64,000 nucleotides of DNA from Siphonodentalium dalli (GCA_032622095.1 CP136062.1:227616578-227680577); one strand, 5' to 3'; positions 34,379 through 47,400 are shown, numbered from the stretch's first letter. The notes: generated by a model not told the origin, from the letters alone. A program made the numbers and translations.

Positions 34379-34551
34379 TTGATTTTGTCGGGTGTTATGT
34401 TTATTAATGGCCCTCCAGAAATGATTAACAGCCCTCGGGCCATTAAAGGCCCTCGACTTCGTCTCGGGCCTTTAATGAACCCCTTGGGCTGTTAATCATT
34501 TCTGGAGGGCTGTTAATAAACCATAACGCCCTCCAAAATCAAGTTATTGGT
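34379..34551. repeat. Large palindrome of ~173 bp
   Basis: TAACTTGATTTTGTCGGGTG to its complement, meeting near CTCGACTTCGTCTCG. A second half copy follows (34555-34650). The GC-rich centre contrasts with AT-rich flanks. Confidence 0.75.
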
Positions 34552-34654
34552 ATATTAACGGCCCAACAGAAATGATTAACAGCCCGAGGGGTTCATTAAA
34601 GGCCGTCAATGGACCGAGGGCTGTTAATTATTTCTGGAGGGCTGTTAATAAACC

Positions 34655-34790
34655 GGTAGCCAGCTAACTGGGACCTTGGCTAACTGGGACCATGGCTAGC
34701 TGGGACCTCAAGTCTGGCTAACTGGGACCTTGCCTAACTGGGAGCTTTTGGCTAACTGTGACCTTGGTTAACTGGGACTTTAGATGTATT
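34655..34790 (+). repeat. Short tandem repeat, GGCTAACTGGGACCTT
   Basis: About seven imperfect copies of a 16-18 bp unit (CTAACTGGGACCTTGG). Confidence 0.8.
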
Positions 34791-34799
34791 ATTAATCAT

Positions 34800-36600
34800 A
34801 AATTAAAATCAATTTTTATTAAGTCATGAAAGTTAAAAACAAATGAAATGTTAACATTTTAAAACAATAACATGAAATAAAGCAAACAATAAAAACACAA
34901 TAAAACACTATACAAGTTTGATCATAGGACAGAATCGAATTACATGCTATCACACTGTCCCGGTCAGTTAATTAATACTGCTCACACTGCGCGCGTGGGC
35001 CAGCAGTCGCACATGATTATTAGAGACTCTAGACTGTACATAGTGTGATTGTCCCAGATATCCCCGACAAGTACAACAGGTATAATTAATTTATGTGGTT
35101 GCCTTTTTGGGCAATAATATCTTAGTTACCCATGTAGATTTTAGCATCCGATAATCTTCTAAAGTCTACTGATGTTGACAGAAATGAAACGGTTGCTATG
35201 GAAACAAGTACATTGGGTCCACCCAACATATTATTTGGAATGAACATGTATAACTAACTTACACCGCGGATAGTATTAAGCATTGATGTTTTTCTGAATG
35301 AAATTGAGGAAGTAATACACAAAAAGTCCATTGAATTGGCCATTGTGACATTATTTGGGATAATGGTTGTAATGGAAACCATAATTATGTTCATGTAAGT
35401 CCATATTTTACCTCCGAAGTGAATGAATTTCTGATATAGGACCTGTTGGTGGAATTAATTCTGAGAAATTATTCGTAAGCCTTATCATTTTCATTCGAAA
35501 ATGGTAATTTTGCGATATTTTCACTAGCAGTTGCCATGGCAACAAGATATATGTTATGTATTAAAATGATCAACTCAACCTGAAAACTCTAATACTAATA
35601 TTAACCCAACACAATCGCTCTATATTTACGTTGTATGACTATATTTAATGTTTATTTGTGCAGATTTGTGAGGGTAAAATTAAAATTCACTTGATTTATC
35701 TTTAGCATAGTGTTCAGGCCGTAATTGCACAAATAACATAAAAAGTGGTATCTAAAAAATGTGATGATCTAGATTTAAGGTTATCAAAAGTAAACAACGA
35801 CCATATGAAATAAAGTATATCATATACCAAAGTGAACATGGTGTTGATGCCCTATTTTTTGAGCATTTATGAAAGGGATTGCATTTACGACTAAGGCATT
35901 AGGGTTGGCGGCATATGAGACCATCTATAAAAAATAAACAGAACAATGCCATTTTTCCAATGACATTGACCTTAGTGGTTAACCTTGACCCTATATGTCA
36001 TAGTGACCCAGTTCATTTGATGGACCATTGATTGCACTATGAGTTCACATCATTTATTCAAACATAAGTCTAACTGTTTCCAAACTGCAGCATTTTTTAA
36101 CTTTTCCCCAAATATTTTATGCTGTTACCATGGAAACCAGAAATTCTCCTGAACCATGACCTGCAACCCGGGCACCGCCCCGCCAAAATTGTTTTCCCAT
36201 ATTCCATTGTACATATCAGCAAAGTTTCGTGCTTTAATCCGGTCTGTCACGAATTTGCTAAATTTTGACCCGAAGCCACTGGTACCTGAGGTAAAATATC
36301 TGAAGAACCCAATTGCACTTAAGTTTAAATGAATTATGCTTAAGCGTAATTCTGATGTATTATGCTTAAGCGTAAAGTTTATGCTTGATCGTAAGAACCT
36401 AATAAATGTGAAAACGTCCTACAAAAAAGATATTTTGTCGGCTAATTTTTTGGCCGAGGCAAATCTCAGAACCTGCCAATGTTTTGTGCAAAATTTAAAC
36501 AAATTGTTGCAGATATTGTCTTAGTGTCCACTGGGGATTTTACTTATATAGTAAGTTCAACAACAAATGAAATCTGGTCAATAAAGTGTATTTAAGATCA
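34800..36600. other. Intergenic, degenerate sequence
   Basis: No ORF of note. It contains the X-box-like motifs and a short GCGTAATT/CTTAAG run at 36312-36400. Confidence 0.45.
35192..36137. promoter_or_regulatory. Four RFX X-box-like motifs
   Basis: GTTGCTATGGAAAC (35192), GTTGTAATGGAAAC (35366), GTTGCCATGGCAAC (35530, a perfect palindrome) and GTTACCATGGAAAC (36124). They fit the RFX consensus GTTNCCATGGNAAC fully or with one or two changes. They may be remnants of a tandem repeat rather than a working enhancer. Confidence 0.4.
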
Positions 36601-36602
36601 TG

Positions 36603-36961
36603 TTAACCCTTTACCCAACAGAACGGCCCTGTGTCAATGCATTCTCTTATATATGCGAGTCGACCATAGGTCGCCTCGCATATATAAGAGAATGCATTGG
36701 CTTAACACATTAAAAATTATAAAATTGTTAAAGAATGTAAGAAAAAATGGTAAAAAGTGTTTAGGCCAATGCATTCTCTTATATATGCGAGGCGACCTAT
36801 ATAAGAGAATGCATTGGCACAGGGCATAACTGTAACTATCACAATGTGGTCAAGGAGCCGGTTCCAATGATATCCATATTTGTATGGTTCTATTGAGACA
36901 GACCGAAGATATTTTAGGCTGTTGAAGCTTTATTTGGCCGGTTTGTTGGGTAAAGGGTTAA
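36603..36961 (+). mobile_element. TTAA MITE family A, copy 3
   Basis: TTAACCCTTTACCCAACA to TTGGGTAAAGGGTTAA. The second hairpin has lost its loop and part of one arm, so the copy is 359 bp. Confidence 0.88.
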
Positions 36962-37406
36962 AAGATATCAACAGAATAATCACAGCACAGCTAATATAAA
37001 ACCATGATAAAGATAGTCATTATACTGAAATCTGCATTTCATTATATCTCTTAACGATTGACACAAATCATCAGGCATGAGGCCATTGCGAAAAACAATT
37101 ACTGACTGACCCCATGCCATGTTAATTTCCATCCAGTAATATACATGTAGGGTGAGTGCTAATCAGTATGCACTGTGACACTATCGTTCATGCTCTCACA
37201 TGCATACACACTGACACACATTCCAGTTATTGGCAGTTAACCCAGTAAAAGCTGCAAGTACAAGTACCATGATACATAAAAGAATATATACAACCGTGGT
37301 ACACTAAAACAGATAAAAACAAAATGGCACCTATAACATATTAGTCTAGATTTACATATTGTTGTAAGATATACATTATTCGTCTATTGGGCTGCAGGGA
37401 CAGGGG

Positions 37407-38305
37407 GTAGATCATGCCATGAATCTCTACTATGGCTAATTCCCGTAGAGATCATATTCTACCAGTACAAAACCTGGGAACTTTTTGAAGTTTTGACAGG
37501 GAAACTTATAAAGTCGAAAAAATAACAAGGGGAATATATTTCTTAGTTCCTTAACCCTTTACCAAACAGAAGGGCCCTGTGCCAATGCATTCTCTTATAT
37601 ATGCGAGTCGACCATAGGTCGCCTCGCATATATAAGAGAATGCATTGGCTTAACACATTAAAAATTATAAAATTGTTAAAGAATGTAAGAAAAAATGGTA
37701 AAAAGTGTTAAAAAAGATTTTTTTTAGGCCAATGCATTCTCTTATATATGCGAGGCGACCTATGGTCGACTCGCATATATAAGAGAATGCATTGGCACAG
37801 GGCATAACTGTAACTATCACAATGTGGTCAAGGAGCCGGTTCCAATGATACCCATATTTGTATGGTTCTATTGAGACAGACCGAAGATATTTTAGGCTGT
37901 TGAAGCTTTACTTGGCCGGTTTTGGCCGGTTTGTTGGGTAAAGGGTTAATAATTTAATTGACTGTAGGTGAAGGCCCCAAATTGCATGTTTTTCTATGAC
38001 TTTTGTGAGCCGATATCGCTATAAACATTGAATTAATTACCCATGAGAAATTTCATAATTGTAAGCGATGCAATGCAAATCCTTCACATAGTCACTTAAA
38101 TATTGAAATTTCGAGTTGGAACATTCACCTCCAGTGAAGTACTTTTAATATTAAGGAACAGATCATAACTAAGAAATATATTCCCTGTGTTATTTTTTCG
38201 ACTTTATAAGGTTCCCTGTCAAAATTTCAAAAGTTCCCAGGTTTTTTACTGGTGGAATATGATCTCTCGTGCGTAGCTAAGATTAGATATTCATGGCATG
38301 ATCTA
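37407..38305. mobile_element. Foldback element D, copy 1, with nested MITE A
   Basis: Arms of ~130 bp: GTAGATCATGCCATGAATCT at the left and the complement at the right (TCATGGCATGATCTA), each with AAAACCTGGGAACTTTT and TTCCCTGTCAAAATTTC. Inner inverted copies of GGTGAAGG...CTCGAAATT are present. A family A MITE sits at 37551-37949. Confidence 0.75.
37551..37949 (+). mobile_element. TTAA MITE family A, copy 4, nested
   Basis: Complete copy inserted at a TTAA in the inverted-repeat element at 37407-38305. One change in the left end (ACCAAACAG instead of ACCCAACAG). Confidence 0.88.
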
Positions 38306-38309
38306 GGAC

Positions 38310-39440
38310 AGGGGGATGGTTTGGGGGCAGGGGCAACATAAAACTGATGGGTTTTATATGTTTTATTAACTGCCCCGGATCTGTGTTGGGTTGCCCTGAA
38401 GACAACTCACACCATCAGTAATTTTGTGCAAACTCACATCAGACCCTCTGATGTAGTAACTAGGTAATGGATCCAATACATTTACTCAGTATAAGTACAT
38501 GTATAGATTATGGATTATGGACATTGGAAATAATTTCAATATTATTCTCCAATTGAACCAGGCCTTTATCTTCTCCAAAGAGTTGGTGCCCAATATAAAA
38601 CAGAAATGATCCCAAAATAAACAAGAAAACTGATGAGAATGCAATATTTGTATTGTATACAGTAATTCCCTAATTAATCGACTCCCATAACCACAGCAGA
38701 ATTATGGGTAATTATTCAGGATTTAGTCGGAAATATGGCTTGTTGCCATTCATCCGAAAGCTCTCACTGAGATGAATGGCAATAAGCCATATTTCCGACT
38801 AAATCCTGAAAAATTACCCATAATTCTGCTGTGGTTATGGAGTCGATTAATTAGGGCATTACTGTAGTTAAGTTTATATATATATGTATTACTGAGAACT
38901 TATTATATGTCAATGAAATATTATCTCAGTATTGATCTGTCCTTCTCGGAAATCAAATCCAAGGAATTGAGGTGTCCAAATTTCTAAATTTTCTCCTGCC
39001 AAACTGAGCTATGGATGTGCCCAATTTCAGGGTTCACGCTTGCCTGGAAATTCTTTTGGCCAATTTGTTTGCTATTTCTGAATTTTTTGGGCAATTTTTC
39101 AGAAACTTGGGTCAAATTGAAAAACCAGAATTAGGGATCATCAAAATAAAAAGAACTAAAACAAAAATATTAAGAAACACGCACAAAAATAACTGAAGAT
39201 TTGCTAGTTGGAAAATGGAAATGTGCATGGAAGGGAACCACAAAAACTGAGATAGGTTCAGTCGGCAACTTACATCAAAGCAATAAATTGTTGTCACTTC
39301 AGCTGGTCACTTGATTAATAAAGTACACTGTTCAAGCAGCTAATCATCATTGTTTTGATAAGTATGCATGCTTGATTTCAGATAAATTGTTATTCATACT
39401 GAGTCAAGCAACTGCTGATTACGTCCTGTATTGGATTGAT
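38310..39440. other. Intergenic, unassigned apart from one MITE
   Basis: Only the mariner-type MITE at 38658-38866 is recognised. A 61-codon frame at 39011-39196 has no known features. Confidence 0.45.
38658..38866. mobile_element. Palindromic mariner-type MITE, copy 2
   Basis: TA-CAGTAATTCCCTAATTAA to TTAATTAGGGCATTACTG-TA, same arms as the 27.5 kb copy. Confidence 0.82.
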
Positions 39441-39442
39441 CA

Positions 39443-39852
39443 TTAACCCTTTACCCAACAAACCGGCCAAAACCGGCCAAAACCGGCCAAATAAAGCTTC
39501 AACAGCCTAAAATATCTTCGGTCTGTCTCAATAGAACCATACAAATATGGGTATCATTGGAACCGGCTCATTGACCACATTGTGATGGTTACAGTTATGC
39601 CATGTGCCAATGCATTCTCTTATATATGCGAGTCGACCATAGGTCGCCTCGCATATATAAGATAATGCATTGGCCTAAAAAAAATCTTTTTTTAACACTT
39701 TTTACCATTTTTTCTTACATTCTTTAACAATTTTATAATTTTTAATGTGTTAAGCCAATGCATTCTATTATATATGCGAGGCGACCTATGGTCGACTCGC
39801 ATATATAAGAGAATGCATTGGCACAGGGCCCTTCTGTTGGGTAAAGGGTTAA
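39443..39852 (-). mobile_element. TTAA MITE family A, copy 5, reversed
   Basis: Reverse orientation. Its end carries three AACCGGCCA steps where other copies have one or two, showing length variation close to the terminal repeat. Confidence 0.88.
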
Positions 39853-40013
39853 GGGCTTCATGGAGAACTGATGATAATTTGAGAGTCGATTGTTGAATAG
39901 AGCCTTGAAACGATTTGGCCAAATGAAATTTTGTTTGTCCATTTTCCCACCGACAATGTGAACCCTGCTCAATTGACAACAATCTAAAGGCCTGTATTGA
40001 ACCTTATGACAAA

Positions 40014-40187
40014 TACAGTAATGCCCTAATAATTAATCGACTCCTTAACCACAGCAGAATTATGGGTAACTTTTCAGGATTTAGTCGGAAATATGGCTTA
40101 TTGCCATTCATCGGAAAGCTCTTGGCGAGAAAAGTTACCCATAATTCCTCTGTGGTTAAGGAGTCGATTATTTAGAGCGTTACTGTA
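40014..40187. mobile_element. Palindromic mariner-type MITE, copy 3 (shortened)
   Basis: Same ends; part of the right arm near the loop is deleted. A right-end remnant (GTCGATTAATTAGAGCATAG) lies at 59976-59997. Confidence 0.8.
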
Positions 40188-40277
40188 ACTTCTTGCTTCT
40201 CACATGATTTGGAGATCCTTAGTACTCTAATGATTCAAATCAATGTTTCGAAATTCTGGGTAGTGGCAAGCCTCTAA

Positions 40278-40725
40278 GTCTAGTGTGTCTGTCATTTGCA
40301 GAATGAGGTCCCCAGATGGTGAATTTAGTGACGCTATCCCGCATAGCGGGCTAGCATCACTAAATTCACCCTCTGGGGACCTCATTCTGATTAGGCCTCA
40401 TCTGCTATGGGAGACATAGACTCAGATTAAAGTTCCCAAATGGTGAATATTGTGATGTACACCCATTGGGAACCTTGATTATTCAATGTGTCGTCTGCCA
40501 ATTTGGGGATATAGAGAAACTAAACTAAAAAAGAAATAGAATCTGTGAAGAAATTGCTATAGAAATTTGATAATAAACTTTCCAGGGAAGATGAGGCCTA
40601 AGCAGAATGAGGTCCCCAGAGGGTGAATTTAGTGATGCTAGCCCACTAAGCAGAATAGCATCACTAAATTCACCCCTATGGGGACCTCATTCTGCAAATG
40701 ACAGGCAAACTAAACTTAGGCTTAG
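40278..40725. mobile_element. Palindromic MITE family B, copy 6 (full, reversed body)
   Basis: The same body as copy 5 in reverse order between palindromes at 40300-40390 and 40605-40700. It lies about 80 bp upstream of the repeat that adjoins ATMIN exon 1. Confidence 0.8.
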
Positions 40726-40796
40726 TGATGGGTACCCTAAACTGCTAATCATCACAGAACAGTGCTTATTTTAGTTTTATTTCAATTTGAATTTTA

Positions 40797-41166
40797 AAGT
40801 GATGTGAAGCACTCCGATAGGGTGATCAAATAGAAATGGAGAATATTCTTTCTCAAAGTAGTTATTTTTACGAATATTTTCCAAATTGACAACACACACC
40901 GTCATTCTTATATATTAGTTAAATTCAATGACTCTCGATGGCGATATCATTTGCGATTATCAATAGTTGCAGCCCAAATCAAGATGTAAATATTTACAAT
41001 TGAACGTAGTTCAGACAATGTTTTCTATAGAGTGGTATGGTTGATTTCTTTGAGATTTTCAGCGATGTTAGTAGAATTCTACATTCTCCCAATTTGCATA
41101 GTGTCTGAGTACTAACTTAACAGTTTCATGCAAGGAACAAGTCCATAATATGTGTTTAATTATTTC
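40797..41166 (+). repeat. Dispersed repeat F, copy 2, abutting ATMIN exon 1
   Basis: TTAAAGTGATGTGAAGCACT to AGTCCATAATATGTGTTTAA, uninterrupted. It ends about 10 bp before the TTATTTCAG that may precede the first transcribed ATMIN exon sequence. Confidence 0.75.
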
Positions 41167-41174
41167 AGAGCCAG

Positions 41175-41350
41175 AGAGTATTGAGAAAATCACAACTGAT
41201 CAGAAAGTCTTTACTGAGGAAATTCACATCACCCCTGGAGATGAATTCAACTGACCAGAAAGTATTTATTGAGGAAATTCATATCACCCCTGGAGATGAC
41301 TTCAACAACTGATCAGAAAGCATTTAGTGCTACTACTGAGGAAATTCACA
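41175..41350 (+). repeat. 55-bp tandem duplication across the ATMIN start codon
   Basis: Three copies, the first partial, of a segment encoding TDQKxF...EEIHITPGD lie head to tail. The unit from the ATG at 41242 to the ATG at 41296 is 55 bp, so upstream copies are out of frame and end in TGA. Only the last copy runs into the zinc finger. The upstream copies would act as short upstream ORFs if transcribed. Confidence 0.8.
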
Positions 41351-41478
41351 TCACCCCCGGAGACGACTTCCTTCTCACTGAACAACGCAATGTAAAATGT
41401 CCGTTAGATGACTGTGATGAAATTCTCTCAAGCACCAGAAGTTTGAGCAAGCATCTACTTGAGCATCATGTATCTAAG
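41296..41478 (+). CDS. ATMIN: ATMIN coding exon 1, zinc finger 1
   Basis: Residues 1-61 from MTSTTDQKAF to HLLEHHVSK, then GTGAGT. It matches the first finger of vertebrate ATMIN, which also has four residues between its cysteines. The region just upstream is a damaged tandem copy of the start, and the donor is followed by three further donor copies. A possible acceptor (TTATTTCAG) lies at about 41168, so the transcript may have an upstream 5' UTR exon. Confidence 0.85.
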
Positions 41479-44400
41479 GTGAGTGAGAATATTGAATCTC
41501 ACTGTCATGTATCTAAGGTGAGTGAGAATATTGAATCTCACTGCCATCATGTATCTAAGGTGAGTGAGAATATTTAATCTCACTGCCATCATGTATCTAA
41601 GGTGAGTGAGAATATTTAATCTCACTGCCATTTGCAGCGATGATTAGATAAGATAAGTTTAATAGGCAAAACATCCTTATAAGGACAGTATGCAAACATA
41701 TTAATATATAGTTGTACATTGAACAATACAATAAATGATATAATAATAGATGGTAATATATAACCATTTAAGTACAGCTGAATGTGCATAGGGTCGTCTC
41801 GTCTTCATTTATTCATTGCTTATGAGGCGAAGCTCATCGCGTGCGGAAAATAATTTTCGGATTATATGACATATTGATTATTATGATTGGTATAAGAACA
41901 AATTTTGTCTATAATATAATAATCATTCTGTTTATGATTTTAATGGATGTGACTTTTTTAAAGGTCCACTTAATTTTCGAACCCCCAGATCACATATATA
42001 GAGGATATGAAATGAGTGTTTCTCTCATATGATATTTATGAAACAAGTCTAAGAATTTTCAGTTTTCTCGAGCCTCCGACGAGAGAAAACTGAAAATTCG
42101 TGACGAGTTTCATAAATATCATATGAGAGAAACACGAATTACATATTCTATTTATCATATGACACCTATAAATTGATTATGATGTCCAAAACGCACACAA
42201 ATCAATAAATAGCTATATGACATCGGCAGCAAAAGGTTAATGTGACGTCACTTCATTGCACCGGAAGCCCAATTACACCTGGTGAACTAGCAGAAATAAT
42301 ATGCACGCGAAGATATACCGCTATACTTAAAGTAATTGACCACCAATAACGTGGTGTCACCCCGTTAATATGGCGGTACTATACCGCGGTATCCTCCAAT
42401 ACCGCGGTACTGATACCGCTTGTTAACGCGAACAAGTATGTGTGAGTAAATACCTCCCCTCAAAGAGTTCCATGAAAATCACTGCGGTATTCAACAAAAT
42501 TAATGCGGTGCCCGCTAAAAGACCGCGGTATCATTATCGCCCAATACCGTAACTCAACCGCCATGACCGTCTCGATACCGCTACCGTTTATTACCGGTAT
42601 CACCGCGGTCATGACCGGGGTATCACCCCGTTTTTCTGGTCAATTACTTTGAGAATAGCAGTAGTGCGCTATTCTGTTCTCAGTTTGTGACATTATATCG
42701 TATGTTTATTAGATAAATACGAATTACATATTCTATTTATCGTATAACAATGTCCAAAACTATATATTTCAAGATTATAATTGCGAGAATTACGGCATCG
42801 CGTTGATTGACGCGCACGAATTTGACCTGCATTTAGTCAGAGATGCGGCTCGGCCCCCGGCTGCCATTCAGCCAATCAGAACACACTTTTTGTCAACAAA
42901 CCAATCAAATTATCGGAAGGTGAGATGAATTAGTAATTGATATGAAATTGATTTATGACATAGTTTCCAACGTAAATAATGATTGAGTGAGTCATATGAT
43001 AAATAAAATATATGCCATATTATATACCATTTAAAAGAGGAAACTCCAAAACATTGTTTTATCAACTTATCCTGTGTAATAAACTGTGAACATGTTGATT
43101 TTGTTGAGTGACCGCCATGTTTTTGTGCTTAAGTTTCATCTGGATTGTATTGCAAAAATTTATTATTTTCAATGGAGGGGTAATAACTCTATATCTTCAT
43201 GAATGTGTTATTCCCCTTCCATTGAAAGTACATTTTTAATTTGAATTCTGTTGCATTCTGGGAGCTATAACAGGGGAAATCTTTCTATGACTGCAGCTGT
43301 TTTATATTTCTCATTGGGCATCTTCTGAGACACAGACGTTTCAAATGGTGATGAATTATAGTATTTTAATTATATATTTTAGCATAGATTGTTATTAAAA
43401 TCGTATGTCAAGGTACTATAAAAACAAATAATCGGTGACTCGAAAATTAAATGGGCCTTTAATAGCAATACCTGCTGACAACACTTATCGTATATTATAC
43501 CCACCGTCAACATTTACCCTATATTATACCCACCGTCAACATTTACCGTATATTATACCACCGTCAACATTTACCGTATATTATACCACCGTCAACATTT
43601 ACCGTATATTATACCCACTGTCAACACTTATCGTATATTATACCCACCGTCAACATTTACCCTATATTATACCCACCGTCAACATTTACCGTATATTATA
43701 CCACCGTCAACATTTACCGTATATTATACCACCGTCAACATTTACCGTATATTATACCCACTGTCAACACTTATCGTATATTATACCCACCGTCAACATT
43801 TACCGTATATTATACCCACCGTCAACATTTACCGTATATTATACCGCCATCAACATTTACCGTATATTATACCACCATCAACATTTACCGTATATTATAC
43901 CACCGTCAACATTTACCGTATATTATACCCACTGTCAACATTTATCGTATATATTATACCCACCATCAACTCTTACCGTATATTATACCCACCATCAACA
44001 CTTATCATATATTATACCACTGTCAACATTTACCGTATATTATACCCACTGTCAACACTTATCGTATATTATACCACTGTCAACTCTTACCGTATATTAT
44101 ACCCACCATTAACACTTATCGTATATTATACCACTGTCAACATTTACCGTATATTATACCCACTGTCAACACTTATCGTATATTATACCCACCGTCAACT
44201 CTTACCGTATATTATACCCACCATCAACACTTATCATATATTATACCCACCGTCAACACTTAGCATATATTATACTCACCATCAACACTTATCGTATATT
44301 ATACCCACACTTATCGTATATTATACCCACCATCAACACTTATCGTATACTATATCCACCGCCAACACTTATCGTATATTATACCCACCGTCAACACTTA

Positions 44401-47400
44401 CCATATATTATACCCACCGTCAACACTTACCATATATTATACCCACTGTCAACACTTACCATATATTATACCCACTGTCAACACTAACCATATATTATGC
44501 CCACCGTCAACACTTACCATATATTATACCCTCCGTCAACACTTACCATATATTATACCCGCCGTCAACACTTACCATATATTATACCCACCGTCAACAC
44601 TTACCATATATTATACCCACCGTTAACACTTACCATATATTATACCCGCCGTCAACACTTACCATATATTATACCCACCGTCAACACTTACCATATATTA
44701 TACCCAGCGTCAACACTTTAACATATATTATACCCACTGTCAACACTTACCATATATTATACCCACTGTCAACACTTACCATATATTATACCCACCGTCA
44801 ACACTTACCATATATTATACCCTGTCAACACTTATCGTATATTTCAGGGCTTGATGATCATAAAACTGTTTTTTTTAGGCAACAAGAAAAAGGTCTTTAA
44901 TGACAAAGAAGCCTGTTGACTGTTTGCGATTCCATTGTCCTGATGACTGCTGTATCTACAATGTCGAACTCGGCAGGTACTTTGCTTCAATGAAACTTCT
45001 GAAACAGGTACGTTCAATGATATATACATGTTATCGCTGCAGCGAATTGATCTGGGCGAAGTATCACGTCTAGTTTAAGAGGTCAGATCGCAAGATCAAT
45101 TCACTGCAGGGAAAACAGGTTTATTACATGAATGCTTTTTATTTTTTTTTAAAAGGACAATTTTTGTCATGAATTATGAAATGAAACCATGTAGGCCAAT
45201 AGTAACAAGAAGAAACAAGGAACTATATATATAATATAACTATTGTATTATAAATAGTCCGTTTTTTACAGACATGCAGAATATGTGAGATAGAGAAGGA
45301 TGGTATATATGACATCGGATCAAACTGTTGCTCATAATCCGATGGTTGGGAAATGATCGCTTTACTATTGTGGTATTGGGGCGAGAAAACCGATAGTCAT
45401 ATAATAAAAATCACATGCCGGTATGGCACAATTTATTCTATTCTAAAGCCAGAAAACAAAGGAGGAAAACAAATGATTTAACTTTCAGGCAGTGGCCGAT
45501 CGTTGTATCAAGGTATAAAAGTAGTTATTTGAGTGTGACAGAGTATGGCGTGGAAGTGGAATATAAGTCTGTGTGTGTTTGTTGGACATTTCAATTGGCT
45601 GTTTTATATTTAAGAAGCATATAGTGTAGCCTTGGTTACATGTGACAACACCATGACATAATTATCTCTCTGATCAATTTATTCTGGAGAATTTACCGGT
45701 AAAAAAATTACCAACAATATAAAAAAAAAATTACATGATATTTCTGACCAATTGTTCAATTACTTTTTTTTAAATCTAGCAGTATTTAACCCACCACACT
45801 TAGCATTTGTAACTTATATTTAATTATGTGAGTATGCTTGATTGTCATCCCCTCCCGACCCTATTTGGATAATTAAAGATCCTGTGTCAGTGCAATTCTC
45901 TTATATATGTGAGTCTCCCATAGTCAAGGTAAATATTTTTAGGCCAATATAGTTTCTTATATAAATGCGAAGCTCCATATGGGAGGCTCACATATATAAG
46001 TCAATGCATTGGCACAGGAGTTTCCCAAAATTTCAGGAAGCTGCAGTCATGGATGGGTTAACCTCCAAAGTACATTGCGGCAGCCCTTTTAATTCAGATT
46101 GTTTGGCTTCGGCAATCTGCTACGGCAACCCTTTACCGTGGCCCAGTTTGCTTCCCGTAGCCAATTATGAGGGCTGATTGCGGTGACCCATTAATCAGTC
46201 TATTTTAGTCAAATTGGGCAATTAAAATCACCTTGTATTGAATAGAACTGTCCATGACCATTTATAAATATTCATTGGAAGGGTCTATTATTCACCTGGA
46301 GGAGTGCTTATTGAAAATTAGAAGACACCAGACAGACCAAAGGATAATGCAAATGCATAAGTGTTTTATAATACCCATAATATATGAGCAGGGGGATGCT
46401 CGTATCCAGGGCCTACAGTAGAGGTACCCCTGTCTTGGACGTCGGTAGTGGAAAATTTCACTAATGATGTCCAGAGCAGTCTACCTTGCGGCAGTTTTCA
46501 ATTGTCTTTATAGTAATAAATAAAATATAAGTATAATCCTAGTATTTTAGATAGTATACAAGGGCATATTTGAGTCGTGTAATCAAATAAATTTAGAGTT
46601 AATTTAGAGTTAATTTTATATTTTATTTTTTTATTTTTAAAATTTAAAAAAATTTAAATTTTTTATTTTTTAAAAACATTTTAACATTTTTAATAATTTT
46701 TTATTTATTTGGTATTTTTAAATTTTATTATCTTCTTGGATTGTTTAAAATTATTTTTCAATTTATTTTTAATTCATATTTTTTATTATATTTTAATTAT
46801 ATTATTTTATTATTTTAAATCCCGCACACACATGATCTGCCCAAAGGCCTGATAAAACCCCTGTTCATCCCTATCCCTGTCACCGTGTCTCCGTATCCAT
46901 GTGATCCATATAATGGTCTGACTAAAGTGCTTTCACCCCACCCCTATCTACATACTCATGTCCCTGTATCCATGTCATATTTATAACGACCTAATGAATT
47001 CGTTGCTATCACCCTCCTCGTATATTGTATATATACCCCCATGATCCATCTAATGGTCTGACCTGATCATTGTACACACCTACCCCAATTATTCCATTTA
47101 TTTATTCGGGATATCTTTAAAGTATACTCTGCTGTGTATAGTAGTTTTTGTTCCACACATCAAAGTAATGTCCATTATAGCTCCGATACTAGCATAAAGC
47201 TGTTATTAGAGGATTTTTATTTTTGACAGAATGTGTCCCTTTAAATTAGTCTGGTTATAAACCATAAACCTAGGTGTACCTAAATTTGTATTTTTCTCTG
47301 GGTAAACTTAATTTGTCTCATTAGTCGACAGATGGGTTATGTCGACTTACTCATTGTGTGATTAATACATATTCATTCTACCGGTATATATGAATTTATA

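Noticed and set aside
43435-44112. 225-codon ORF with HLPYII/TVNIYRILY repeats
   Set aside because: It is a translation of the minisatellite; all three frames give similar repeats and there is no independent coding signal.
45415-45624. 69-codon ORF in ATMIN intron 2
   Set aside because: No similarity to ATMIN or any family I recognise; exons 2 and 3 join directly across finger 2.
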